Source of the DNA: an uncultured Tessaracoccus sp.
GTDB taxonomy: Bacteria > Actinomycetota > Actinomycetes > Propionibacteriales > Propionibacteriaceae
Direction of reading: 5' to 3'
Length of the DNA: 56,448 bases
Assembly: GCF_947255005.1 (NCBI RefSeq)
Contig: NZ_CAMYFI010000013.1
Coordinates: forward strand, 1 to 56,448
The notes under the pieces are model-generated. The model was not told where the DNA came from. It saw nothing but the letters and a program-made list of their open reading frames with translations, and made no database searches. Position numbers and translations under genes: made by a program. Shown here piece after piece: positions 31,824 through 41,502 of this stretch. The stretch's first letter is position 1, and each line of letters begins with the position of its first letter.

Positions 31824-33161
31824 TCACCAGACGGAGACGCCGCGTCCCATGCCGTAGTAGTTCCAGCCGGCGTCGCTCCATTGCTTCGGGTTGAGCACGT
31901 TGCGTCCGTCGACGATATTGGGGGAGCCCACCTTCTGCAGCAGCTCGGCGGGGTCGAGGCTGAGGAATTCCTTCCACGGGGTGAGCAGCATCACCACGTC
32001 GGCGCCGCGCACGGCGTCGTCGACGGTGTCCGGCACGGTGAGATCGGGCCGGCGTCGGCGCAGCTCGGGCCCCGCCGCAGGATCGTAGATCTGCAGTTCC
32101 GCACCGCGCGCCCACAGCCGGGTGGCGATGTCGAGGGCAGGGGAGTCTCGGAGGTCGTCGGTTTCGGGCTTGAACGTGATGCCCAGCACCGCCACCTTTT
32201 TCCCGACGAGGCGGCTACCCACCGCATTCTCTGCCAGTTCGACGGCAGCGTCGCGACGCCGCAGATTGATGCCGTCGACCTCCCTCAGGAATCCGAGCGC
32301 ATCGCCCACGCCGAGCTCGCCAGCGCGCGCCATGAACGCGCGGATGTCCTTCGGTAAGCAGCCTCCGCCGAAGCCGATGCCTGCTTGCAGGAACTTCGAA
32401 CCGATGCGGTCGTCGTAGCCGATCGCCTCCGCCAAGCGCGTGACGTCGCCGCCGGTGGCCTCGCAGAGCTCGGCCATGGCGTTGATGAATGAGATCTTCG
32501 TCGCGAGGAACGAGTTGGCCGCTACCTTCACGAGCTCCGCGGTGGGATAGTTTGCGACGATCAACGGCGTGCCGGCGGCCAGCGGCTTGGCGTAGCACTC
32601 GTCGAGCATCGTCTTGGCCTGCTCGCCCACGGCTCGATCTTCGGGGAGACCATAGACGATCCGGTCGGGGGTGAGCGTGTCCTCCACCGCGTGGCCCTCC
32701 CGCAGGAACTCTGGGTTCCACGCCAGGATGAGGCGTTTACCGCTCGTCGCCAGGCGCTCGGACACCCGCTGCGCCGTGCCCACCGGCACCGTCGACTTAC
32801 CCGCGACGAGCACAGGCTCATCGCCGTTGGGTTCAGCGTGGCTGACGATAGTTTCGACGGCGGCGTCCACGTACGTCATATCGGCCGCGATGTGTCCCTG
32901 CCGTTGCGGGGTACCCACGCCGATAAAGTGAATCTGCGCGTCGGCGATCTGCGTCGGATCCGTGGTAAATCGCAGGTTCTTCCCGACGTGACGCTCCAGC
33001 AGTTCGGGTAGCCCTTCCTCGTGGAAGGGGGCAATGCCCTGCGACAGCTTGGCGATCTTCGCTTCGTCCACGTCGAGCCCCACCACGTCGTGGCCCAACT
33101 CCGCCATGCAAGCCGCATGCACCGCGCCAAGATACCCGCAGCCGATCACAGAAATACGCAT
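31824..33161 (-). CDS. ugd: UDP-glucose 6-dehydrogenase (445 aa)
   Basis: ATG 33161 (MRISVIGCGYLGAVHAA) opens directly with the Rossmann GxGxxG motif; the longer reading frame lacks homology. The catalytic cysteine is in GFGGGCLPKD (about 270), and AGKSTVPVGTA and LSPEFLREG-like AWNPEFLREGHA segments are present. The C-terminal UDP-binding domain starts near 320 (VAVLGITFKPETDDLRDSP). It oxidises UDP-glucose to UDP-glucuronate for surface polysaccharides. It is divergent from argS. Confidence 0.93.
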   Translation of the reverse strand: MRISVIGCGYLGAVHAACMAELGHDVVGLDVDEAKIAKLSQGIAPFHEEGLPELLERHVGKNLRFTTDPTQIADAQIHFIGVGTPQRQGHIAADMTYVDAAVETIVSHAEPNGDEPVLVAGKSTVPVGTAQRVSERLATSGKRLILAWNPEFLREGHAVEDTLTPDRIVYGLPEDRAVGEQAKTMLDECYAKPLAAGTPLIVANYPTAELVKVAANSFLATKISFINAMAELCEATGGDVTRLAEAIGYDDRIGSKFLQAGIGFGGGCLPKDIRAFMARAGELGVGDALGFLREVDGINLRRRDAAVELAENAVGSRLVGKKVAVLGITFKPETDDLRDSPALDIATRLWARGAELQIYDPAAGPELRRRRPDLTVPDTVDDAVRGADVVMLLTPWKEFLSLDPAELLQKVGSPNIVDGRNVLNPKQWSDAGWNYYGMGRGVSVW

Positions 33162-33226
33162 ATCCCGCACTCTACCGGCGTGGGTGGCATTGGGCGTGGC
33201 GCCTCGTCGGTGCCAGAATAGCCGGC

Positions 33227-34861
33227 ATGGAATCCTTGCCTGCACAGCTCGATGCTCGCTTGCGCGCCCTCACCGGCGTCGACCCGGAAATGCGCCCCGC
33301 CACCAAACCCCAGTTTGGGCACTTCCAGTCGAATGTGGCTTTGCGCCTGGCGAAGCAAGAGGGCAAACCGCCACGCGAAGTCGCGGCTAGCCTCGTCGAT
33401 CAGCTTGACGTTGCTGATCTGTGTGAGCCCTTGGAGATTGCCGGGCCGGGATTCATCAACTTCCGGCTGCGCCCTGAGGTGCTGGCGGCGGCAGCGACGG
33501 AGATCCTCGAGGACCCGAAGCACGGGCTGAGCGTCACGGATCACCCGCAGCGCATCGTCATCGACTACTCGGCGCCGAACGTCGCCAAGCAGATGCACGT
33601 CGGACACCTGCGCACGACGATCATCGGCGACTGCTTCAATCGCGTATTCCGCGCACTCGGCCACGTCGTCATCGCGCAGAACCACATCGGCGACTGGGGC
33701 ACACAGTTCGGCATGCTCATCGAGCAAGTGCTGTTCGAGGGTATCGACGCAAGCCAGCTCACGTTGCCGGAAGCCGACGCGCTCTACAAGCGTGCTGCCG
33801 CGCACTTCAGGGATGATGAAGAGTTCGCGACGAAGGCCCGCGCCCGGGTGGCGATGTTCCAGGGCGGCGATGAGGAGTCGCTGTCGATTTGGCGCCAGCT
33901 CGTGGACATCTCCAAGCCCGCCTTCAACGAGGCCTATCGCCGTCTAGGCGTGCTCCTCACCGACGACGACCTCGCAGGCGAGTCCACCTACAACGACGAC
34001 CTTCCCGTGCTCGTGAAGGAACTCGAGGAATCGGGAGAAGCTGTCATCGACGACGGCGCACTCTGCGTGTTCGTCGAGGGCATCGACGCGCCCATGATCG
34101 TGCGGAAATCCGACGGCGGATATGGCTACGCCACCACCGATCTGGCCGCCATTCGCCGCCGGGTGCGTGAGCTTCATGCCGACCGCATCATCTACGTCAC
34201 CGACGCCCGCCAGGCCGGGCACTTTCATCAGCTGTTCGCCGTCGCGCGCAAGGTGGGGTTCCTCCCCGAGGGGGTCATCGCCGAGCACGTCGGTTACGGC
34301 ATGGTGCTGGGCGAGGATGGCAAGCCGTTTAAGACCCGCGACGGGTCTGCCGCGACGCTGTCGTCGCTGCTCGACGCCGCCGAAGAGCAGGCAGCCCCGA
34401 ATATTGCGTTGGCGGCTATCAAGTACGCCGACCTCTCCAACGGGCTGCAGAAGGACTACGTGTTTTCCGCCGAGCGCATGGTGCAAACCAACGGCGACAC
34501 CGGCCCCTACCTCCAGTATGCGCACGCGCGCATCTGTCAGATCCTGCGCAAGGCCGAGGCTGAGGGCATCGGGCATGGCGCCGTCACGCTGCTCACCGAG
34601 CCTGCCGAGCAGCAGCTCGCGCTGCTGCTCACGCGCTTCGGGGAGGTCGTGGACGAGGTGGCCGCCGAGCTCACACCCCACAAGCTGTGCGGCTACCTGT
34701 ACGAGCTCGCGGGGGCGTTCTCGACGTTCTACGAGCAGTGTCCGGTGATGAAGAGCGACGACGACGTGCGCGCGTCGCGTCTCGCGCTGTGCGACACCAC
34801 TAGGCGGGTGCTCGCCTCGGGCCTGGACCTCCTCGGCATCGACGCACCCGACCGGATGTGA
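33227..34861 (+). CDS. argS: Arginyl-tRNA synthetase (544 aa)
   Basis: Class I synthetase with an N-terminal additional domain (about 1-95), the HIGH-type motif in PNVAKQMHVGHLRTT (about 124-138), and a C-terminal DALR helical domain (from about 430, ending RVLASGLDLLGIDAPDRM). Length is normal. The ATG is seven bases after CAGAAT, a possible -10, hinting at a very short leader. Essential cytoplasmic enzyme charging tRNA-Arg. Confidence 0.95.
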   Translation: MESLPAQLDARLRALTGVDPEMRPATKPQFGHFQSNVALRLAKQEGKPPREVAASLVDQLDVADLCEPLEIAGPGFINFRLRPEVLAAAATEILEDPKHGLSVTDHPQRIVIDYSAPNVAKQMHVGHLRTTIIGDCFNRVFRALGHVVIAQNHIGDWGTQFGMLIEQVLFEGIDASQLTLPEADALYKRAAAHFRDDEEFATKARARVAMFQGGDEESLSIWRQLVDISKPAFNEAYRRLGVLLTDDDLAGESTYNDDLPVLVKELEESGEAVIDDGALCVFVEGIDAPMIVRKSDGGYGYATTDLAAIRRRVRELHADRIIYVTDARQAGHFHQLFAVARKVGFLPEGVIAEHVGYGMVLGEDGKPFKTRDGSAATLSSLLDAAEEQAAPNIALAAIKYADLSNGLQKDYVFSAERMVQTNGDTGPYLQYAHARICQILRKAEAEGIGHGAVTLLTEPAEQQLALLLTRFGEVVDEVAAELTPHKLCGYLYELAGAFSTFYEQCPVMKSDDDVRASRLALCDTTRRVLASGLDLLGIDAPDRM

Positions 34862-34904
34862 CTGGCTGCGCGGGGAGTGACTGGCCATCGAGTGCCGCAC
34901 TCCC

Positions 34905-34985
34905 GGCCATCGAGTAGGGCCGAAGGCCCGTATCGAGATGCCTCGCGGGGTGTCGATACGCCCGCTTCGCGGGCTACTCAACCAC
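34905..34985. repeat. Two palindromic repeats after argS
   Basis: ATCGAGTAGGGCCGAAGGCCCGTATCGAGAT-type copy at 34914-34943 and an inverted copy GTGTCGATACG ... GGGCTACTCAACCACC at about 34951-34985. They fill the gap between the convergent argS and ppgK genes and may also act as a transcription barrier. Confidence 0.7.
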
Positions 34986-34998
34986 CGGGACGCGGCGG

Positions 34999-35769
34999 CT
35001 AGTGGTCCTCGGGATGGATCTGGGCGTCGGCGGCGGCCATCGCGGCGCCGATGATGCCGGCCTGGTTACGCAACACCGCGGGAACCGCGGGCGTCTTGAT
35101 ATTGAGGTTCGGGCCGAACTTGTCCCAATCCTTCGAGACGCCACCCCCGATGACGAACAGGTCGGGGGAGAACAGCATCTCGACGTGCGAGTAGTAGCGG
35201 TGCAGGCGCTTCGTCCACTCCTTGTAGGAGAGCCCCTCCTTATCCTTAATCGACGACGCAGCGCGCTTTTCTGCCTCGTGCCCGTCGATTTCGAGGTGGC
35301 CGAGCTCCGAGTTCGGCACGAGCACACCGCGGTGAATGATCGCCGACCCGATGCCCGTCCCGAGCGTGGTCACAATCACCACCCCCTGGTGATTCTTCGC
35401 CGCACCGTAACGCACCTCTGCGAGGCCAGCGGCATCCGCGTCGTTCACCAGCGTGATGTCCCGTCCCAGCCGCTCGGTAAAGAACTCGTTGGCATGTAGC
35501 CCCGCCCACTTTTGGTGCAAATTCGCGATGAACGGAATCACACCGTGTACCACCGGTGCAGGGAAGGTGATGCCCACGGGCACATCGCCGATGGTGGGGG
35601 TGAAGTGGTCGATGATTTCACCGATCACATCGCCAACATTCTTCGGCGTCGACTTCTCGGGCGTGGGGATGCGCAGACGGCTTTGTGTCAGCTCACCCGT
35701 GGTGAGGTCCACGGGGGCTCCCTTGATGCCCGAACCGCCAACGTCGATGCCCAAGAATATGCTGCTCAT
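34999..35769 (-). CDS. ppgK: Polyphosphate glucokinase (256 aa)
   Basis: ROK-type sugar kinase with FLGIDVGGSGIKGA (about 5-18, ATP/polyphosphate loop), GITFPAPV, the catalytic VNDADAAGLAE (about 127) and TLGTGIGSA (about 150). The family phosphorylates glucose with polyphosphate or ATP and is typical of actinobacteria. ATG 35769 overlaps the stop of the upstream PH-domain gene (ATGA). Glucose released by the nearby GH32 enzyme could be its substrate. Confidence 0.92.
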   Translation of the reverse strand: MSSIFLGIDVGGSGIKGAPVDLTTGELTQSRLRIPTPEKSTPKNVGDVIGEIIDHFTPTIGDVPVGITFPAPVVHGVIPFIANLHQKWAGLHANEFFTERLGRDITLVNDADAAGLAEVRYGAAKNHQGVVIVTTLGTGIGSAIIHRGVLVPNSELGHLEIDGHEAEKRAASSIKDKEGLSYKEWTKRLHRYYSHVEMLFSPDLFVIGGGVSKDWDKFGPNLNIKTPAVPAVLRNQAGIIGAAMAAADAQIHPEDH

Positions 35770-37169
35770 GGCAGCACCTTATCGGGTGCCTGCTCGACGT
35801 TCGATCGCCGGGCTGCCCTTGAACGCTGTAGCTCGTCGTGGAACAACTGGCGGGTGTGCGCCGGCTCGAGATGGGAGATGCTCACGTCGGGGGCGCCGTC
35901 GATCACCTGCACCTGCACGCTAGCCACTCTCACCAGTCGCTGCAGTGGCCCTTGCGAGATACCCAGCCCCTGCACTCGGGCGTGCGGAACGATCTCGACG
36001 TCGTCGCTGAGCAGCGCTCGACGCTGCGCGATGGCGGAATCTTCGACGGCGAACCAACGCCGCCCGAACCACGTCAGCCAGCGTCCGCGCGGCGACTGCT
36101 CCCACCACGTGAAGGCCGTGGGGTCCACGTCGGGCCAGATCAGTGCGATCACGTGTCGGGCCTCGTCGAATTTCCCGAACGGCATAACCATGTCGATACC
36201 GTCGTTGTTTTGCTCTTCGGAGGCGGCAACCTGGTTGCCGAGCACCGAAATCTTGACGCTCACCAACCCCGCCCAGCGCATGAACAGCGACTGGTGGAGG
36301 GAGACGGTCTGCACGCGGGCTGGCCGCAGCGTGGTTTGCACACGGGTGAGCGCGCCTTGCTGAATGCGCAGCCCCTTGCGCGTGCGAACGATCGTGAAGT
36401 CCCAGTACTTCAGCAGCGCCTGTGGAATCTGCCACATCACAGCGAGCACCGTCAGCCACAGCCATCCGAGGCCGGCCAGCAGACCGAACGGGCCGAGCGT
36501 GATGACCAACAAAATCAGCACCGTCAGCGTGACCCCGAACCCGTACGACAGAAACGCACCCAGCACGATATTGCCGGTCTGCGCCTTATACACCACTTCT
36601 TCGACGGCGCCGCCGGGCTGGGCGGGACCCGCGTCGCAGGTAGCGGTGGGTTGGTCATCGTGCTCCATGCGGGCCAGGAGGGTGTCGCGCATGGCTTCCG
36701 CTCGGTCGAGTTTGAGGTATCGCAGCGCCTGGCCGCCCTCGCCGCCGACGTCGATCTTCACCTCGGCGAGGCCGAGCAGCCGCGCGATGATGGGCCTAGT
36801 GATGTCCACCGACTGCACCTTGGTGAAGTCGATGCGGGTCGTCGACGTCGAAATGAAGCGCTTCTCGATGCGGAACTCGTCGTCGACGACGAATGTGGTG
36901 GTGCGCCACTGGACGACGCCAATGAGCAGCGCGAGCACTGCGACGAGGGCGATGCCGCCGAGGACGATCCACAGGATCAGCATGGGCGTCTCATCCAGCT
37001 TGATCTCTTCCTGGATGATCATGTTGATGATGAAGCCGACGACGGCGACGGCCACCAGCCACGCGTTGACGAGCCCGGTGAGGGGCGACGGGCGCTCCAC
37101 CTTGCGGCGCGCCGGAGCCTGAGGTGCGCCGACGGTGGGGGAGGGCGCGTCGGAGAACGGCTGCGACAT
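35766..37169 (-). CDS. Membrane protein with bacterial PH domains, YdbT-like (467 aa)
   Basis: The N-terminal 40 residues are Pro/Arg-rich. Transmembrane pairs follow at about 35-50 and 57-78, and again near 195-250. Each is followed by a bPH2 domain (FVVDDEFRIEKRFISTSTTRIDF, about 92-115; IVRTRKGLRIQQGALTRVQTTL, about 275-297; ALLSDDVEIVPHARVQGLGIS near 400). It matches the YdbT half of the YdbS/YdbT pair known from Bacillus and actinobacteria. The partner gene is immediately upstream. Role in the membrane unknown. Confidence 0.85.
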   Translation of the reverse strand: MSQPFSDAPSPTVGAPQAPARRKVERPSPLTGLVNAWLVAVAVVGFIINMIIQEEIKLDETPMLILWIVLGGIALVAVLALLIGVVQWRTTTFVVDDEFRIEKRFISTSTTRIDFTKVQSVDITRPIIARLLGLAEVKIDVGGEGGQALRYLKLDRAEAMRDTLLARMEHDDQPTATCDAGPAQPGGAVEEVVYKAQTGNIVLGAFLSYGFGVTLTVLILLVITLGPFGLLAGLGWLWLTVLAVMWQIPQALLKYWDFTIVRTRKGLRIQQGALTRVQTTLRPARVQTVSLHQSLFMRWAGLVSVKISVLGNQVAASEEQNNDGIDMVMPFGKFDEARHVIALIWPDVDPTAFTWWEQSPRGRWLTWFGRRWFAVEDSAIAQRRALLSDDVEIVPHARVQGLGISQGPLQRLVRVASVQVQVIDGAPDVSISHLEPAHTRQLFHDELQRSRAARRSNVEQAPDKVLP

Positions 37170-37678
37170 CAGATGCCCGCCCGCAGGTGTTGGCCGCGGT
37201 TGATGAAGCGGTCGCGGATGGCCTCGGCCGCCTCGCGGTCGAGGCCCGGGATGGTGATGCTGCCCGACGACGAAGCCGTCACCATTTGCACGCTGGCTAG
37301 GCCGAACATCCGCTCAATTGGCCCCGCGCTCACCTCGACGAGCTGCATGCGTCCGTAGGGCACGCACGTGAGTTCGCGATGCCACAGGCCCTGCGTGACG
37401 TACACGTCCTCGTCGCGCTCGGCGTAGCCCCAGCGCTTCCACACCCGCGGTGCCCGGACGAAACGCCAGGTGACGAGCGCGAGCACACCCACCAACGCCA
37501 CCCAGAAGATCCACGGCATCCGGGCAGCAGATGCAGCGAAGTAGGCGCCGACGAGCATCGCGCCGCCCAGGATCGTCCAGATGATGGCGATGCTGATGAG
37601 TTTCACCGTCAGATACTTACGCGAGATCGGTTGCCACTGCTCGGCAGGAGGGGCGAAGAGGGTATCCATCGAAGGCAT
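37169..37678 (-). CDS. Small membrane protein with bacterial PH domain, YdbS-like (169 aa)
   Basis: Two hydrophobic segments (about 30-50 and 56-74) are followed by one bPH2 domain (RDEDVYVTQGLWHRELTCVPYGRMQLVEVS, then FGLASVQMVTASSSGSITIPGL). The start is ATG 37678 or ATG 37669; the first is used. Its end overlaps the start of the YdbT-like gene by one base, and the pair probably forms one membrane complex. Confidence 0.85.
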   Translation of the reverse strand: MPSMDTLFAPPAEQWQPISRKYLTVKLISIAIIWTILGGAMLVGAYFAASAARMPWIFWVALVGVLALVTWRFVRAPRVWKRWGYAERDEDVYVTQGLWHRELTCVPYGRMQLVEVSAGPIERMFGLASVQMVTASSSGSITIPGLDREAAEAIRDRFINRGQHLRAGI

Positions 37679-37702
37679 ACGATGAATCCTAGTGAGCCCA
37701 CG

Positions 37703-40441
37703 CTAGCCGCGCGATGCGGCCTCCAATACCTCGAGAATATGGACGAACGGTTTCCCGCTCACCCGGCTCATCGCCACCTCGCACGTGAGCGTCGTGGAGG
37801 CGTAGGCGTCGAAGGTGCGTGCGTTGATCTCCTCGACGGCGAGCCGAGTCGCAGCAGTGGGAAGTTCGGGGCGCAACAGACCGCGCTCACCGTGGGCCCC
37901 GCAGCAGTTCCACGTCGATGGGATGACGACCTCGTCGGCGACGGCGTGCGCAATGGTAACTAGCGCGTCGATGTTGTCGAGGTGGTGATTGGCGCACGAC
38001 GGGTAGAGCAGCAGTGAGCCGAGTGGCTCCTTGATGGTGAGCTGCGGGAGGATCGTCGTCGCGACGAAGTCGACCACGTCGACGATCTCCGGCAACGGTT
38101 CCGAGTACGGCTGCAGCATGGTCTGCAGGGCGTGTGTGCAGGCGGAGGAATCGACGATGATGAGCTGGTTCGCGTGGGGTGAGAGGGCTCGTCGCACCTG
38201 CCCGGTCATGGTCTGCTCGCCGAGCCGCATGCCGCGGCTGCTCCACGGGATGCCGCAGCACAACCGCGACGCATTGAGTAGCGTGACGGCGACTCCGGCG
38301 CGCGTGCGCAATGCGCTGAACGCGTCGAACACGCCCTCGCCGGGCGCTCCGAGGAGGGTTTGTTGGCACCCGGGGAAATAGGCGGCGACGGCGTCCTCCG
38401 CGGTCTGCTCGCGACGGGGGCGCCTGCGCACCTTCGAACCGCCGGTGAGATCGTCGGAGTACGCCCAGACGCTGTCGCCGCCGTAACGTTTACGGCCCAA
38501 CGCAATGAGCGATCGAGCGATGGGCTGGACGCGTTTGGCCGTAGACATCGCCGTCGAGACGAACGATGTGGCGCGGCCCCAGTTGCGTGCGGCGCGGTCC
38601 CAGTTGCGCTCGCTGGCTTCCGTTGTTCTGGCGCTGCGTTGGCGTCGCACGAGTTCGCCGGTGTCAATGCCGAGCGGGCAGGTCACCTGGCACATGCCGG
38701 CGGCGGAACAGGTGTCGATGGCGGCGTATTGGTAGTTCTCTGCAACCGCTTCGAGCAGCTCGGTGTCGTGCTGTCGGGCGGCGATTTCGCGCTGCAACAC
38801 AATGCGCTGCCGGGGCGTGAGCGTGAGCTCGGCTGACGGGCACGTCGGCTCACACAGGCCGCATTCGATGCAGCGGTCGACGGCGTCCGAGATGGTCGGC
38901 ATGAGTTTCAGGTTGGACAGGTGCGCGTCGGGAGTGTCGTTGAACATCACCCCACGGTTCATGATGTTGAGCGGGTCGAAGAGGTGTTTGATCTCGCGCA
39001 TGCATTCGTAGAGTTCGACGCCCACCTGCCGCTCGAGGAAGGCAGCCATGGCGCGCCCAGTGCCGTACTGTGCTTTGACAATGCCGTTCTTGGCCAGCAC
39101 GAGTTTGACGTAGGCTTCCATGAAACGTTTGTACTTCCGTAGCCGTTCGGTGGCCGAGAAACGTTCAGTGAACACGAAATGCAGTGTGCAGTCGGTGAGG
39201 TGCCCGGTGATGGCCGGCTGCTGGATGCCGAACCGGGCGAACAGCCGTCGCAGCTCACGGATGGTGTCGACGATGTGCTCACGCGGCACGCTGCAGTCCT
39301 CCATCACCAGTGTCGTCGCTGGCGGGCGGCGTCGCGCGAGGGCGACGTGCACGTCGTGGTACAGGTGCGACAAGGGTTGGGCGGGGGCCTCGTCGGTGAC
39401 GTCGTACACCTCGGGAAGTTCCGCGACGACGTCCCTCACGCTCGCCAGCCGTTGCTCGAGCGCGTCGGGGGTTTCGTCGCGCATCTCCAGCCAGAGGGCT
39501 GCATGCTCGTCGAGTTCGAGGTTGGAGATGTTGGTGAGTGCGTCGGGCAGGGACTGGGCCACGCGGAGGGCTTCCACGTCGAACAGTTCGATGGCGTCGA
39601 ATCCCAGTTCGACAAGGCGTGATGCGGCATCGACGGCCTCAGCGAGCGTGGGGAAGAGGGCAAGGTTCGCGCGGTACGCGGGCAGCACCGGGACGGTGCG
39701 CATGGTGGCCTCGGCGATGAAACCGAGGGTTCCTTCACTGCCCACCATGAGTTGTCGGATGATGGCGGACGGTTTGGAGAAGTCGGTGAGCGCGCGGAGC
39801 TGATAGCCCATCGCGTTGCGCATCGACCACAGGCGGGCGATGGTGGCGAGCGACTCCGGGTCCTCGCGCAGGCGTCGTCGGAGGATAGCGAGGCCGCCGG
39901 CGACCGTCGGTTCTTCCCAGCTGAGGGCGAGGTCAGCGTCGGGTGCCGAGGTGTCGACGACGCGCCCGTTCGGGAGCACTACCACCATCGAATCCACGGT
40001 GTGAAACGCGTCTTGTGTCAGCCCGAACATCCGCCCTGTCGCGTTGTTGGCGAGGACACCCCCCAGCGTGGCAGATTGCCCGCTGACCGGATCCGGGCCG
40101 AGCCGACGCCCGTGGGGGCGTAGCTGAGCGTTGATAGCCGCGACGGTAGCGCCTGCGCCCGCGCGCACCCGTTCGCCGTCGTCCAGCACCTCGATGTGCC
40201 GGAACCGGCGGCGTACGTCGACGAGGATGTCGTCGCTGATGGCCTGCCCGCTCAGGCTCGTGCCGCCGCCGCGCAGCGTGAGCCGACGGCGCTGCTCCCG
40301 CGCTTCCGCGAACAGTGCACGGATGTCGTCGAGACCGGATGCGACCACAACTTCCGCAGGGAACTCGAGGAATCGGGACGCATCATGGGAAAGCGCGAGC
40401 CGCGTCAACGGATCGGCGCTTCGCAGCATCCCTTCGGTCAC
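37703..40441 (-). CDS. FAD-linked and Fe-S oxidoreductase, YdiJ/GlcD-GlpC type (912 aa)
   Basis: It starts at GTG 40441. An FAD-binding PCMH domain (about 25-215) contains LTLRGGGTSLSGQA and GPDPVSGQSATLGGVLANNA, and an FAD-oxidase C-terminal domain extends to about 490. Ferredoxin-type clusters follow at CIECGLCEPTCP (about 530) and CSAAGMCQVTCP (about 580). Two CCG-type segments near the end (YFPGCQQ, SRLCCGIPW, YPSCANHH, WNCCGAHGE) resemble GlpC/HdrD. This fused layout is known in YdiJ-like D-2-hydroxyacid dehydrogenases. It probably oxidises D-lactate or D-2-hydroxyglutarate and passes electrons to the membrane quinone pool. Confidence 0.88.
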   Translation of the reverse strand: MTEGMLRSADPLTRLALSHDASRFLEFPAEVVVASGLDDIRALFAEAREQRRRLTLRGGGTSLSGQAISDDILVDVRRRFRHIEVLDDGERVRAGAGATVAAINAQLRPHGRRLGPDPVSGQSATLGGVLANNATGRMFGLTQDAFHTVDSMVVVLPNGRVVDTSAPDADLALSWEEPTVAGGLAILRRRLREDPESLATIARLWSMRNAMGYQLRALTDFSKPSAIIRQLMVGSEGTLGFIAEATMRTVPVLPAYRANLALFPTLAEAVDAASRLVELGFDAIELFDVEALRVAQSLPDALTNISNLELDEHAALWLEMRDETPDALEQRLASVRDVVAELPEVYDVTDEAPAQPLSHLYHDVHVALARRRPPATTLVMEDCSVPREHIVDTIRELRRLFARFGIQQPAITGHLTDCTLHFVFTERFSATERLRKYKRFMEAYVKLVLAKNGIVKAQYGTGRAMAAFLERQVGVELYECMREIKHLFDPLNIMNRGVMFNDTPDAHLSNLKLMPTISDAVDRCIECGLCEPTCPSAELTLTPRQRIVLQREIAARQHDTELLEAVAENYQYAAIDTCSAAGMCQVTCPLGIDTGELVRRQRSARTTEASERNWDRAARNWGRATSFVSTAMSTAKRVQPIARSLIALGRKRYGGDSVWAYSDDLTGGSKVRRRPRREQTAEDAVAAYFPGCQQTLLGAPGEGVFDAFSALRTRAGVAVTLLNASRLCCGIPWSSRGMRLGEQTMTGQVRRALSPHANQLIIVDSSACTHALQTMLQPYSEPLPEIVDVVDFVATTILPQLTIKEPLGSLLLYPSCANHHLDNIDALVTIAHAVADEVVIPSTWNCCGAHGERGLLRPELPTAATRLAVEEINARTFDAYASTTLTCEVAMSRVSGKPFVHILEVLEAASRG

Positions 40442-40529
40442 AGGCCAAATCCTAGCCCGGGTGGGCGCTGCCTGCAGGGCATGTCTATGGTCGTTGGTAA
40501 CGCTGCTATGATGATGCGTCGAAGCAATT

Positions 40530-40604
40530 GCGGACGTAGTTCAACGGTAGAGCGTCAGCTTCCCAAGCTGAATGTTGCGGGTTCGAATCCCGTCGTCCGC
40601 TCCA
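40530..40604 (+). tRNA. tRNA-Gly (anticodon CCC), CCA encoded
   Basis: The acceptor strands GCGGACG (40530-40536) and CGTCCGC (40594-40600) pair fully. The D arm, anticodon stem TCAGC/GCTGA with loop TTCCCAA (anticodon CCC at 40562-40564) and T-loop TTCGAAT are canonical. CCA is encoded at 40602-40604. TATGAT at 40507-40512 is a likely -10. Confidence 0.96.
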
Positions 40605-40624
40605 ATGAGCAGCAGAATTGGGCA

Positions 40625-40825
40625 ATGGTGTCGACCTCGCGGAATCCGGGTTCAGCGTTTGGTATTCACGCGGACGCTGCTCAAGGAGGGCAGGTGGAGG
40701 CCGGTAAGGCTGAGGTTGAGACAACATCGATCAGGCCGCTCGACGACTACCGACGCAACAGGTCGAGCGCCGATGCGCAACAAGTCGAGAAGGCCGTCGC
40801 GGCGGACAACCCGGAGGACCAGTGA
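40625..40825 (+). CDS. Small hypothetical protein upstream of DUF3800 gene (66 aa)
   Basis: ATG 40625 in a frame that stops at 40823-40825, overlapping the GTG of the next gene (GTGA). The product is polar and helical at its end (RSSADAQQVEKAVAADNPEDQ). No strong RBS is present, and the region directly follows a tRNA, so it may be the remnant 3' part of a gene lost by recombination at the tRNA. It could also be a real coupled partner of the DUF3800 gene. Confidence 0.35.
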   Translation: MVSTSRNPGSAFGIHADAAQGGQVEAGKAEVETTSIRPLDDYRRNRSSADAQQVEKAVAADNPEDQ

Positions 40826-41478
40826 CGGACTACTACGTCTATCTCGACGAGACAGGCTCAGCAGACTACAACAAGAAATCGGGCGAGTATTTCAGCATTG
40901 GTAGCGTTGCCTACAAAGGGGAGCATCGCGACCCCCTCTGGAGGGGGTTCCAGCTCCGCACTGATTTGGAGGCTCGTGGGGTTCACTTACCCACGGGGTT
41001 CCACGCCGCCGATGACTCGAGAGCGACCAGAAACGAAGTATTCGAGGCCATCAAGCAGTTTCCTCCGATGCGCTTTGATGCCACCCACCTCCTGAAGGAG
41101 AACGCCTACGACAGCGTTCGGAAGGAGGGTAAGACGCGCCTCTATCATCTGGCACTGTACCTTCATCTGAAGCACGTCATCCAGCTGCTTGGCGGTGTTG
41201 GTGACCGCGTCTTCGTGATCGCCGGTACCATCCATCTCACGAGGGGAACAACGCAGGCAGCCAAGGGGGCACTGGAGGACGTATGTCGGCAAAGTTCCAC
41301 GCTCAACCGGCCTGTCATCCCGTGCCTATGGGAGGCGAGAACTTCGTGGGGGATACAGGTTGCCGACTACTGCCTTTGGGCGCTCCAGCGAGAAAGCGCA
41401 GGCAAGCCATGTCAGTGGTTCCCCAGCGTCGTCAAACCCCTGCAGGCGAGCGATTTCTACCCATGGGGGAGAAAGTAG
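40822..41478 (+). CDS. DUF3800 family protein (218 aa)
   Basis: GTG 40822 with GGAGGA upstream. The N-terminus TDYYVYLDETGSADYN carries the conserved acidic DE pair of DUF3800, a family with an RNase H-like fold common in mobile and defence regions. The C-terminal SWGIQVADYCLWALQRE segment contains the second conserved acidic site (ADY). A nuclease role is suspected for the family. The gene stands alone next to a tRNA, as expected for an acquired gene. Confidence 0.75.
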   Translation: MTDYYVYLDETGSADYNKKSGEYFSIGSVAYKGEHRDPLWRGFQLRTDLEARGVHLPTGFHAADDSRATRNEVFEAIKQFPPMRFDATHLLKENAYDSVRKEGKTRLYHLALYLHLKHVIQLLGGVGDRVFVIAGTIHLTRGTTQAAKGALEDVCRQSSTLNRPVIPCLWEARTSWGIQVADYCLWALQRESAGKPCQWFPSVVKPLQASDFYPWGRK

Positions 41479-41502
41479 GAAGACCAGCTATCCCGGTAGG
41501 AA

